Part shown: piece by piece, positions 23,356-30,909 of the stretch | Layout: each line of letters opens with the position of its first letter | How positions within the stretch are numbered: the first letter of the stretch is position 1 | NCBI GenBank assembly: GCA_963760375.1 | Contig: CAVXCS010000005.1 | Span: 930,001 to 994,000 of the forward strand | Length of the DNA: 64,000 nucleotides | Direction: 5' to 3' | Origin: Pelagihabitans sp963760375 | GTDB taxonomy: Bacteria > Bacteroidota > Bacteroidia > Flavobacteriales > Flavobacteriaceae | The notes under the pieces: model-generated | Database searches by the model: none | What the model saw: the letters and a program-made list of their open reading frames with translations, nothing else | Told to the model about the DNA's origin: nothing | Made by a program: the position numbers and the translations under genes

Positions 23356-23805
23356 ATGGAACTTATATTAAAACAAGACGTAGAGCATTTAGGTTTTAAA
23401 GACGATGTGGTCAATGTGAAGAACGGTTACGGTAGAAACTTTTTGATACCTCGCGGTATGGCTGCCATGGCAACCCCTTCGGCAAAAAAAGTTTTGGCCG
23501 AAAATTTGAAGCAACGTGCCCATAAAGAAAAGAAGATTGTGGATGCCGCCACCAAAATGGCCAATGCGATCAAAGAATTGGAAATCAAGATTGCAGCCAA
23601 AACGGGTGCAGGTGATAAATTGTTCGGTTCAGTGACCAATGGTGACCTGGCAGAAGCATTGCTGGCTGCGGGACACGAAGTGGATAAAAAATTCATCAGC
23701 ATTCAAGGCGGAGCCGTTAAGCGCACCGGGCCTTACAATGCGCAGGTCAGACTACACAGAGCGGTAGTGGTAGACATGACTTTTGAGGTAGTGGCAGAAA
23801 AATAA
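23356..23805 (+). CDS. rplI: 50S ribosomal protein bL9
   Basis: The product has 149 residues. The N-terminal domain is 'MELILKQDVEHLGFKDDVVNVKNGYGRNFLIPRGMA'-like (residues 1-36), then the long connecting helix ('KKVLAENLKQRAHKEKKIV'), then the C-terminal rRNA-binding domain ('GAGDKLFGSVTNGDLAEAL', 'VRLHRAVVVDMTFEVV'). Last gene of the rpsF-rpsR-rplI operon, followed by a strong terminator. Confidence 0.98.
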   Translation: MELILKQDVEHLGFKDDVVNVKNGYGRNFLIPRGMAAMATPSAKKVLAENLKQRAHKEKKIVDAATKMANAIKELEIKIAAKTGAGDKLFGSVTNGDLAEALLAAGHEVDKKFISIQGGAVKRTGPYNAQVRLHRAVVVDMTFEVVAEK

Positions 23806-23834
23806 TATAGCCGCTTCATCACAAACAAAAATCA

Positions 23835-23868
23835 AAAAGAGCTATGCGTGCATAGCTCTTTTTTTTAT
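23835..23868 (+). terminator. Intrinsic terminator of the rpsF-rpsR-rplI operon
   Basis: AAAAAGAGCTATG, loop CGTG, CATAGCTCTTTTTTTT: a perfect 11- to 13-bp stem with a four-base loop and an eight-T tail, 30 bp after the rplI stop. Confidence 0.9.
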
Positions 23869-23919
23869 TTATCCTGAAGTCCTTTTTACGCTTAGAAATC
23901 CTATATAACTTGCTGCCAA

Positions 23920-24060
23920 ATGAAAAATAATATACTTTTTGTGATGTCATTCTTGTTGGCCACCTGGATCAGAAATGCACAGACCACAACTTCGAATATC
24001 AAAGCTGTTGAACGTTATGGCCGCACCAATTGTTCGGCCTTATTATTTACAATGCAATGA
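23920..24060 (+). CDS. Possible small exported protein coupled to the DUF6495 gene (46 aa)
   Basis: An ATG at 23920 opens a 46-codon frame whose first 22 residues look like a signal peptide ('MKNNILFVMSFLLATWIRNA' then QTTT), with a 24-residue polar remainder ('SNIKAVERYGRTNC'). Its TGA overlaps the ATG of the DUF6495 gene by 4 bp (ATGA), a geometry common for coupled genes. It may be a real small protein, or the remnant of a longer exported protein that lost its 3' part. I know no family for it. Chance is a real alternative. Confidence 0.3.
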   Translation: MKNNILFVMSFLLATWIRNAQTTTSNIKAVERYGRTNCSALLFTMQ

Positions 24061-24527
24061 AGTATCGTAGGCTTACAAAAGAGCAGTTGAACGAACTGCA
24101 ACAGGAATTCATTAATTTTTTGGCGACCCAATCGATTACTGCCGAAGAATGGCAGCATATCAAAAGTAAACGGCCCAAGGTAGCCGAACAGGAACTGGAC
24201 GTATTCAGCGATTTGATTTGGGAAGGCGTGCTGGCCAAGGTCGTTTATCTTGAAAATCTCTCCGCCCAGCAAATGCATCTATTCCATTGCACCAAAAAGC
24301 AGATGAAACTGATATCGGTCAAAGTGTCAAATCCCAATATAGACCTGACCACCAAAATCGGATTCGATTGGTTCAAGAAAAATTGGCAATCCGATTTTGT
24401 GGAATACCTTACCGCTTCGAAGGCCTATACTGCCGATCCAAATGTCGATAAGTTTGCCCTTATCGAACAAGGCGCGGTCATCACCAAAGGGGAATTGTAT
24501 TCATGGTTTGATAAAGTGATTGGATAA
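24057..24527 (+). CDS. DUF6495 family protein
   Basis: ATG 24057 gives 'MKYRRLTKEQLNELQQEFINFLATQSI', the usual start; the longer frame (24030) adds nine unlikely codons. The product has 156 residues, is soluble and mostly helical: 'EEWQHIKSKRPKVAEQELDVFSDLIW', 'YLENLSAQQMHLFHC', 'KIGFDWFKKNWQSDFVEYL', 'GAVITKGELYSWFDKVIG'. The family occurs widely in Flavobacteriia beside hisS; function unknown. It lies 89 bp before hisS on the same strand. Confidence 0.85.
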   Translation: MKYRRLTKEQLNELQQEFINFLATQSITAEEWQHIKSKRPKVAEQELDVFSDLIWEGVLAKVVYLENLSAQQMHLFHCTKKQMKLISVKVSNPNIDLTTKIGFDWFKKNWQSDFVEYLTASKAYTADPNVDKFALIEQGAVITKGELYSWFDKVIG

Positions 24528-24616
24528 GCCGATATTTGTTCAATAATTCAGGAAGTCCATCAGCATCGGCGTGCTATGAACCCGCCGACTTGAAAACAGC
24601 TTTACACTCTAGATAA

Positions 24617-25993
24617 ATGGCTCAAAAACCAAGTTTGCCTAAAGGTACCCGCGATTTTTCGCCCACGGAGGTCATCAAACGAAATTACATCATCGAGGTG
24701 ATCAAAAAACACTTTGAGCGCTTTGGATTTCTGCCCATTGAAACCCCCTCTTTCGAAAATTCAGAAACCCTATTGGGCAAGTATGGGGAAGAAGGGGACC
24801 GTTTGATATTCAGGATTTTGAATTCGGGTGATTTTTTGGGCGCCGTCGATGAACAGACCTATCGCTCCAAAGACGCCTTATCAATTGCGGGCAAGATTTC
24901 GGAAAAGGCGCTTAGGTACGACCTCACCGTACCTTTTGCGCGCTATGTGGTCATGCACCGAAACGATATCGACTTTCCTTTCAAACGGTATCAAATACAG
25001 CCCGTTTGGCGCGCCGATAGGCCGCAAAAGGGCCGTTTTCGTGAATTTTATCAGTGCGATGCCGATGTGGTCGGGGCGAATTCCCTGTTACAGGAAGTGG
25101 AATTTATTCAGCTTTATGATGCGGTTTTTACAGAACTGGGCCTTTCTGGGGTCCAGATCAAACTCAATAACCGAAAGGTGCTTTCAGGGATATCCGAAGT
25201 CATTGGTGCAAAGAATCTATTGGTCGATTTTACGGTCGCACTCGACAAGCTCGATAAAATAGGTGTCGATGGCGTCAAAGCCGAGATGTTGGGCAAGGGC
25301 ATTTCAGAATCTGCCATTGCGAAGGCAAGTCCGTTGTTTTCGCTACAAGGAAGCAATCAAGAGCAGTTGGAAACCTTGAAACTATTTCTAAAAGAATCGG
25401 TTGAGGGTACCAAGGGCATCTTGGAAATGGAATTCATACGCGCCACGGTGGAGGCCTTGGGATTGAAATCGAGCCGACTCAACATCGATGTGACCTTGGC
25501 CAGAGGACTCAATTATTATACAGGGACGATTTTTGAAGTGGCGTCCCCGGAGGGCGTTCAAATGGGTTCAATAGGCGGGGGAGGTCGTTACGATGATCTC
25601 ACTGGAATATTCGGCCTGCAAGATGTTAGCGGGGTAGGGATTTCCTTCGGACTAGATCGTATTTATCTGGTCTTGGAAGAACTTGGACTTTTTCCTGAAT
25701 CCATTGATCGTTCACTCGACGTTCTATGTGTGAATTTTGGCCAAAAAGAAGCGATAGCGGCCCTTAAACTGGTGGGTGTCCTTAGAAATGCCGGTAAAAA
25801 GGCCGATTTGTACCCCACTGATGCCAAGATGCAAAAGCAGATGAAATACGCCCATAATAGAAAGGTGCCTTATGTTATCCTGATCGGCGAAGAAGAGTTG
25901 GCCCAGGGATCCTTTGTGGTAAAAGACATGGAGGAAGGAGGTCAAACATCCTACAGTTTGGACAGGCCGGAAGAATTTCTTAAATTATTTTAA
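24617..25993 (+). CDS. hisS: Histidyl-tRNA synthetase
   Basis: The product has 458 residues. Class II motif 1 region 'LPKGTRDFSPTEVIKR', motif 2 'GRFREFYQCDADVVG' with 'QPVWRADRPQKGR', the His-specific loops 'ARGLNYYTGTIFEV' and motif 3 'GVGISFGLDRIYLVL'. The C-terminal anticodon-binding domain spans roughly 365-458 ('AALKLVGVLRNAGKKADLY', 'YAHNRKVPYVILIGEEE'). It charges tRNA-His with histidine in the cytosol. Its last codons overlap the convergent Nudix gene by 9 bp. Confidence 0.97.
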   Translation: MAQKPSLPKGTRDFSPTEVIKRNYIIEVIKKHFERFGFLPIETPSFENSETLLGKYGEEGDRLIFRILNSGDFLGAVDEQTYRSKDALSIAGKISEKALRYDLTVPFARYVVMHRNDIDFPFKRYQIQPVWRADRPQKGRFREFYQCDADVVGANSLLQEVEFIQLYDAVFTELGLSGVQIKLNNRKVLSGISEVIGAKNLLVDFTVALDKLDKIGVDGVKAEMLGKGISESAIAKASPLFSLQGSNQEQLETLKLFLKESVEGTKGILEMEFIRATVEALGLKSSRLNIDVTLARGLNYYTGTIFEVASPEGVQMGSIGGGGRYDDLTGIFGLQDVSGVGISFGLDRIYLVLEELGLFPESIDRSLDVLCVNFGQKEAIAALKLVGVLRNAGKKADLYPTDAKMQKQMKYAHNRKVPYVILIGEEELAQGSFVVKDMEEGGQTSYSLDRPEEFLKLF

Positions 25994-26536
25994 TCTGCTT
26001 TTTACGGCTTTTACGATGGCCTGGTAATAGCTCGCGCCGTGGGGCACATATTTTTTTGGGTTTGCCATGCCCCAGGTTTCTTCGGCAAATCTGGTTAGTG
26101 GAACCAAAGCAAGATCGGCGACCTCACTGTCCTGTTTTTTGAGCTGTTGCAGTGCTACACGCAGTTCACTTAAATAAGTGTGGTGGAATTCACAATCTGT
26201 CAGTGCATCGCCTATTTTTTGAACCGATTTAAAGACCCCTAACTTTTCCAGGTCCTTTTTTTCGATGGTAAGGCCTATTTCCTCAAAAACTTCCCGAAGG
26301 GCGGAATCTTCAAGGTTTTCACCAGCACCTACATGCCCGGCCACGGAAACATCCCAAAGCAGCGGATGGGATTCTTTGTCTTTCCCCCTTTGTTGGAGCA
26401 GTAATTGTCCGCGTTGGTTATAGAACCAAACATGCACGGTGGGGTGGAACAAGCCCTTTCGATGTGCCACAGACTTCATGGCGGTTTCACCGGTAGAATT
26501 TCCTTTGTCATCCAAAATGTCTACCAGTTCATCCAT
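25985..26536 (-). CDS. Nudix hydrolase (isopentenyl-diphosphate-isomerase-like subgroup)
   Basis: Start 26536 gives 'MDELVDILDDKGNSTGETAMKS', the usual beginning; 15 codons upstream in the open frame look non-coding. The product has 183 residues. The Nudix box is complete: 'GENLEDSALREVFEEIGL'. 'HPTVHVWFYNQRGQLLLQQR' and 'WDVSVAGHVGAGE' are shared with YfcD-type hydrolases and with IPP isomerase; the isomerase's catalytic Cys/Glu pattern is not evident, so hydrolase is preferred. Substrate unknown. Its 3' end overlaps hisS tail to tail. Confidence 0.88.
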   Translation of the reverse strand: MDELVDILDDKGNSTGETAMKSVAHRKGLFHPTVHVWFYNQRGQLLLQQRGKDKESHPLLWDVSVAGHVGAGENLEDSALREVFEEIGLTIEKKDLEKLGVFKSVQKIGDALTDCEFHHTYLSELRVALQQLKKQDSEVADLALVPLTRFAEETWGMANPKKYVPHGASYYQAIVKAVKSRLK

Positions 26537-26641
26537 TACATCGATTTTGTGATCAAAAGTCCTTTCTGCCGAATACAACATTTACCAAATCTATCCGTCA
26601 GGTGAGAGGGCGTCTTTTCGGGAGCCTACCAAAGGGCTGAA

Positions 26642-27748
26642 TCATTTTTTTGGGGTTGCTGTTTCAAAATAGCTGAATGTCTCCCCACTTTTTAGGGAAA
26701 GCAAAGTTTCATAGATCAAACGGATTACGTTTTCAACATCATCCTGGTGCACGGTTTCCACCGTGGTATGCATATAACGAAGGGGCAACGAGATCAAGGC
26801 TGAGGCGACACCGCCATTGCTATAGGCAAAGGCATCCGTATCGGTGCCCGTATGCCGTGAGGAAGCCATCCGCTGAAATGGGATTTTTTTCTTTTCGGCC
26901 ACTTCCAATATCCGTTCCCTCAATTTGTTCTGCACTGCCGGTGCATAGGATATCACAGGTCCGGACCCAATTTCGGTAAGGCCCTGTTTTTTCTTCTCGA
27001 TCATCGGGGTAGTGGTATCATGGCATACATCGGTTACGATGGCCACATTCGGTTTTATCGTCTGGGTAATCATTTCTGCGCCACGGAGGCCGATTTCCTC
27101 TTGCACCGAATTGGTAATGTATAATCCGAAGGGTAATTTTTTCTTGTTCTCATGAAGTAACCGGCCAACTTCGGCCACCATAAAACCGCCTACCCGATTA
27201 TCGATGGCCCGGCACACAAATTTGTTTTTGTTCAAGACTTGGAATTCATCGGGATACGTGATCACGCAGCCAACATGAACTCCCATTTTTGCCACTTCGG
27301 CCTTGTCCTTTGCCCCGATATCGATGAAGATGTTGTCTAATTTCGGGGGTTCCTCCTTGGCAGTTTCCCTAGTATGTATGGCAGGCCACCCAAAAATTCC
27401 TTTTACAATGCCGTTTTTGGTATGAATGTTCACCCACTTGGAAGGGGCGATCTGGTGGTCGCTCCCCCCATTGCGGATCACATAGATCAGTCCGTCATCG
27501 GTGATATAGTTCACATACCAAGAAATCTCGTCGGAATGCCCTTCGATGACCACTTTGAACTTCGCCGTGGGATTGATAACGCCAACGGCCGTGCCGTATG
27601 TATCGGTTATAAAGGTGTCTACGTAGGGCTTGAGGTAGTCCATCCAGAGCTTCTGCCCCTCCCATTCATAACCCGTAGGAGCGGCATTGTTCAAATATTT
27701 TTCTAAAAAAGCAAGCGATTTTTTGGTAAGTATCTTCTTATCGGGCAT
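26642..27748 (-). CDS. M42 family metallopeptidase (glutamyl aminopeptidase/cellulase M-like)
   Basis: Start 27748 ('MPDKKILTKKSLAFLEKYLN') is preferred to a TTG two codons upstream. The product has 368 residues. Metal ligands and catalytic residues of the M42 fold: His/Asp in 'VIEGHSDEISWYV', Asp in 'CRAIDNRVGGFM', the Glu pair in 'NSVQEEIGLRGAEM', Asp in 'VTDVCHD', His in 'RYMHTTVETVHQDDV'. 'SSRHTGTDTDAFAYSNGGV' is also typical. It should be a cytosolic, two-metal aminopeptidase forming dodecamers. The gene stands alone on the minus strand. Confidence 0.92.
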   Translation of the reverse strand: MPDKKILTKKSLAFLEKYLNNAAPTGYEWEGQKLWMDYLKPYVDTFITDTYGTAVGVINPTAKFKVVIEGHSDEISWYVNYITDDGLIYVIRNGGSDHQIAPSKWVNIHTKNGIVKGIFGWPAIHTRETAKEEPPKLDNIFIDIGAKDKAEVAKMGVHVGCVITYPDEFQVLNKNKFVCRAIDNRVGGFMVAEVGRLLHENKKKLPFGLYITNSVQEEIGLRGAEMITQTIKPNVAIVTDVCHDTTTPMIEKKKQGLTEIGSGPVISYAPAVQNKLRERILEVAEKKKIPFQRMASSRHTGTDTDAFAYSNGGVASALISLPLRYMHTTVETVHQDDVENVIRLIYETLLSLKSGETFSYFETATPKK

Positions 27749-27872
27749 GGTCAATATTTTATGAATGCAAACTTAGTAATATTCACTAATCTTTAATAAT
27801 AAGCATGCGTATTTATCGTTAATTTTGGAGTGCTTTTTGCTCTGTTGAAGATGATGAAAAAACTATTGTTTT

Positions 27873-28538
27873 TTGGAATGGGTCCTATTGCTCAATAATC
27901 TGCTATGGTCCCAGGTCGAAGAAGAGCCGATCGACTCTTTGGCCGAATCGATGATCATCATCGAAGGCGATTCGATATTTCAAAGTTCGATTGCCCTCAA
28001 AGAGGTCTTCGTATTTGGAAGTTTAAAATTCTCCGACTACAATTCGAAGCTACGTTACTATATTCTGAGACGGAAGACCATCAAGGTATATCCCTATGCC
28101 AAATTGGCTGCGGAGCGTTTGGTTGAACTCAACGATAGCATTTCCAAAATAGAAAAGCCGAGGCATCAAAGGCGTTATACCAAAAAAGTGCAGAAGTTTA
28201 TCGAGGAAGAGTTTTCGGAGGAACTGAAAAAATTAACGCGAACCGAAGGCCAAATCTTGGTGAAGCTTATCCATCGGCAAACCGGCACCACCGCTTTCGA
28301 CCTGGTGAAGGAACTTCGCACTGGCTGGCGTGCCTTTTGGTACAATACCACCGCCAAAATGTTCAAAATAAGCATCAAAGAAGAATTTCATCCCGAAAGT
28401 GTTCACGAAGATTATCTCATCGAGGATATTTTGCAAAGGGCATTCGCCGCCGATCGGCTGCAACGTCAGGAATCGGTCCTCGATTTCGATTACGCCACCC
28501 TGACCGATAAATGGGGAGCCAAGGGCGATAGGAATTAA
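27873..28538 (+). CDS. DUF4294 family exported protein, with an apparent +1 frameshift in the signal peptide
   Basis: The main frame can only begin at TTG 27873, which leaves half a signal peptide ('EWVLLLNNLLWSQ'). Eighteen bases upstream, ATG 27854 opens 'MKKLLFF' in another frame and stops at once ('GMGPIAQ', TAA). Removing one T from the six-T run at 27869-27874 joins the two into a perfect signal peptide (M-KKLLFLEWVLLLNNLLWS-Q). The rest is intact DUF4294: 'YYILRRKTIKVYPYAKLAAERL', 'LKKLTRTEGQILVKLIHRQTGTTAFDLVKEL', 'YLIEDILQRAF'. Cause may be a sequence error, phase variation or a fresh mutation. Function of the family is unknown. Confidence 0.85.
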   Translation: MEWVLLLNNLLWSQVEEEPIDSLAESMIIIEGDSIFQSSIALKEVFVFGSLKFSDYNSKLRYYILRRKTIKVYPYAKLAAERLVELNDSISKIEKPRHQRRYTKKVQKFIEEEFSEELKKLTRTEGQILVKLIHRQTGTTAFDLVKELRTGWRAFWYNTTAKMFKISIKEEFHPESVHEDYLIEDILQRAFAADRLQRQESVLDFDYATLTDKWGAKGDRN

Positions 28539-28609
28539 TGATTGGCCCAAACGAACACCGGGTGGCGAGCAATTCATTCGTACTATGGCCATTTAAACTT
28601 CTTTAGGAG

Positions 28610-28834
28610 TCACTTCTTGCCGAAAAAGGCGTCAACGATGGTCTTGATGCTTTTGAAGCCCATTACCACGGCACCAATGGCCAATACCAAACCTACCACC
28701 AAAACCGGAATGTAAAGAGGATGTTCTTGGTTCTTGAAGGCTTGATATAACGTTAGAGGGGCAGTGAACATCAGTGCGATGGTATAGCCCAACAATTTAA
28801 CCCCCTTCAAAAGCATCTCTTTATTGGTATTCAT
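28610..28834 (-). CDS. DUF6095 family small membrane protein
   Basis: The product has 74 residues with two membrane helices ('LLGYTIALMFTAPLTLYQAF' and 'IPVLVVGLVLAIGAVVMGF') joined by 'KNQEHPLY', and a basic C-terminus ('VDAFFGKK'). It starts 'MNTNKEMLLKGVKLLG'. The pattern is that of the small DUF6095 proteins of flavobacteria. Divergent from the glycerate kinase gene. Function unknown. Confidence 0.85.
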   Translation of the reverse strand: MNTNKEMLLKGVKLLGYTIALMFTAPLTLYQAFKNQEHPLYIPVLVVGLVLAIGAVVMGFKSIKTIVDAFFGKK

Positions 28835-28907
28835 ATCGGTCTGGGAGTTTTATTTTCAAAAGTAGCGATTAAGCGCTATATTTCTTTCATCTAAATTTTT
28901 GATTTCC

Positions 28908-30053
28908 ATGTCCAAACCCAAGCGCTTTTTATTGGTCCCAGATAAGTTCAAAGGCTCCTTGACCGCTGAGGAAGTCATGCAAGCACTGGAACGGGGCATC
29001 AAAGATGTTTTTCCCCAGGCCGAGATCCATTCCATCTTGGCTTCTGACGGAGGGGACGGTTTTTTGAATGCGATAGCCAAACAGCTATCTTGTGAAGTGG
29101 TCCTCGTCGATACCGTGGACCCTCTCGGAAATGAAATACAAGCCCGCTATCTGTTCGATGCAACCGCTAAGAACGCCTACGTGGAATTGGCTTCCGCCTC
29201 GGGCCTGGAACTGCTGGGACCGACCGATCGAAAGGTAATGGACACATCCACTTATGGAACAGGATTACAGGTAAAAGATGCACTATCGAGGGGCGCCAGA
29301 AAAATATATCTAGGTTTGGGGGGAAGCGCGACAAATGACGCGGCCATTGGTATCGCCAGTGCCATGGGTTATAGGTTCTTGGACAAGGAAGGCCATCGGT
29401 TGTCCCCAATTGGAAGGCATCTGAATCAGATCGCAACGATCGATGGGGCAGGGGTGCCCCCCCAATGGAAAGAAGTTCAATTTTATGCCGTCAATGACGT
29501 TGATAATCCTTTGTTCGGGAGCAATGGGGCTGCCCATGTATATGCCAGGCAAAAAGGTGCCAGCGATGCTGAAATCGATTTGTTGGACAAGGGTTTAAGG
29601 CATTTGGCAGGGCTGGTTTTGCAGCAGCTTCGCAAAGATGTTGCCGAGGTTCCGGGCTCCGGGGCAGCCGGAGGTGCGGCTTATGGATTAAAGGCATTCT
29701 TGGATGGTAACTTTGTTTCAGGCACCGATTTTATGTTAGATCTGGCCAAGGCAGAAGCACAGATGATGGCCCATCCCTACGATTTCATCATTACGGGTGA
29801 AGGTAAGTTCGACCAACAGACCTTGAACGGCAAACTGATCAAAGGCGTCACCGCATTGGGAAAAAGATGCGGTGTTCCGGTAGTAGCGGTCTGCGGAAAA
29901 CTGGAACTGCAAGAGCAGCAATGGAAAACCATGGGCCTAAGCCAGGTGATCGAGATTCAGGATAAGAAGATGGCCGCTTCCTATAGCATGGCCAATGCGG
30001 CGCAATTGATTCGGGAGAAGGTCGGGGATTTTCTGGCCCGAATGGGCGAATAG
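28908..30053 (+). CDS. Glycerate kinase (GlxK/GarK type)
   Basis: ATG 28908 is chosen over TTG 28899. The product has 381 residues. Glycerate kinase type 1 marks: 'VPDKFKGSLTAEEVMQALERGI', 'ASDGGDGFLNAI', 'YVELASASGLEL', 'TSTYGTGLQVKDAL', 'YLGLGGSATNDAAIGIASAMG', 'VPGSGAAGGAAYGLKAFL', 'GEGKFDQQTLNGKL'. It phosphorylates D-glycerate to 2- or 3-phosphoglycerate, linking glyoxylate, serine or tartronate breakdown with glycolysis. No other glycerate genes are nearby. Confidence 0.95.
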   Translation: MSKPKRFLLVPDKFKGSLTAEEVMQALERGIKDVFPQAEIHSILASDGGDGFLNAIAKQLSCEVVLVDTVDPLGNEIQARYLFDATAKNAYVELASASGLELLGPTDRKVMDTSTYGTGLQVKDALSRGARKIYLGLGGSATNDAAIGIASAMGYRFLDKEGHRLSPIGRHLNQIATIDGAGVPPQWKEVQFYAVNDVDNPLFGSNGAAHVYARQKGASDAEIDLLDKGLRHLAGLVLQQLRKDVAEVPGSGAAGGAAYGLKAFLDGNFVSGTDFMLDLAKAEAQMMAHPYDFIITGEGKFDQQTLNGKLIKGVTALGKRCGVPVVAVCGKLELQEQQWKTMGLSQVIEIQDKKMAASYSMANAAQLIREKVGDFLARMGE

Positions 30054-30092
30054 CGCGCCCCATTCCCTGGGTGGTCATTCAAGAGTTATTCA

Positions 30093-30905
30093 TTACTCGA
30101 TGACCAATCTCCGGGAATAGCTTTGGCATACGGCGAAATACCCGAGCGCAAAGTTCAGCGCATCGTCGTTATTGACAAAATTGCCCTTCACGGTTGCGGC
30201 GGGAGTTTGAAAGGGCCCTTGCGCACCGCCATCGGCCTGCACGATCACTTGGTTCATATAGTCATAAAAGGGCTTGTCAACACCGACAATGTCGATTTCA
30301 ATTTCCCTTCCGGTTTCCAAACCGTCATCGTAAAAGTAGGAGAACTCAAATCGTTGGCCTGGGTAAAATTCATCCTCGGTGACCAAATATTCGTTGAAAT
30401 CGAAATCGAACAGATAAAAGTCATCCCTATTCGGGGCATCCGTGAATGAGACAATGACTTCCGTTTCATCTCCCCCGAACAGGCCGCCCTCTCCTTGGAT
30501 CAGGGAATCAATGGGAACGGTCGGCACATACTGGGTAGTGGCCGAATAGCGCTGACCGTTATAGACGATCGATAGGGTTAGTGCTCCTTCCAAAAGAAAA
30601 GGGGTATCCAGTGCCACCTCATAGATTCCCGACCCAGGTTCACTTTCCTGTAAGATCGCCGAAGAACTTGTGGTTTCATTGGTGATGGTAGCTTCTTCCA
30701 ATATAGCGGGCTCAATTTGCCCGAAGAACGAGCTGCTCAATGTGGCCCTCATTTGAAAAACGGTAGTGGGTTGCGATGTATCGGTGATGCGCTGTAAGGC
30801 ATCAAGGACCAATCTCGAACGATCCGTTGGCAAGGTCACTTCAATGACATCTTCACACCCAAGCAACAATCCAAAAACGATGATCAGTAGCATTTGCTTT
30901 TTCAT
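30093..30905 (-). CDS. DUF4249 lipoprotein, partner of the upstream TonB-dependent receptor
   Basis: The product has 270 residues. A signal peptide ending in 'LLLGC' (Cys 16) makes it a lipoprotein. The rest is the beta-rich DUF4249 domain: 'VIEVTLPTDRSRLVLDALQRI', 'TITNETTSSSAIL', 'LTLSIVYNGQRYSATTQYVP', 'VNNDDALNFALGYFAVC'. Its start lies 4 bp after the stop of the receptor gene on the minus strand, so it takes the place SusD has next to SusC. By that analogy it is likely an outer-membrane surface lipoprotein working with the receptor; substrate unknown. Confidence 0.9.
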   Translation of the reverse strand: MKKQMLLIIVFGLLLGCEDVIEVTLPTDRSRLVLDALQRITDTSQPTTVFQMRATLSSSFFGQIEPAILEEATITNETTSSSAILQESEPGSGIYEVALDTPFLLEGALTLSIVYNGQRYSATTQYVPTVPIDSLIQGEGGLFGGDETEVIVSFTDAPNRDDFYLFDFDFNEYLVTEDEFYPGQRFEFSYFYDDGLETGREIEIDIVGVDKPFYDYMNQVIVQADGGAQGPFQTPAATVKGNFVNNDDALNFALGYFAVCQSYSRRLVIE

Positions 30906-30909
30906 GCCG

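Noticed and set aside
26642..27748. Cellulase annotation for the M42 protein
   Set aside because: The label cellulase M is historical; the residues are those of a dinuclear aminopeptidase.
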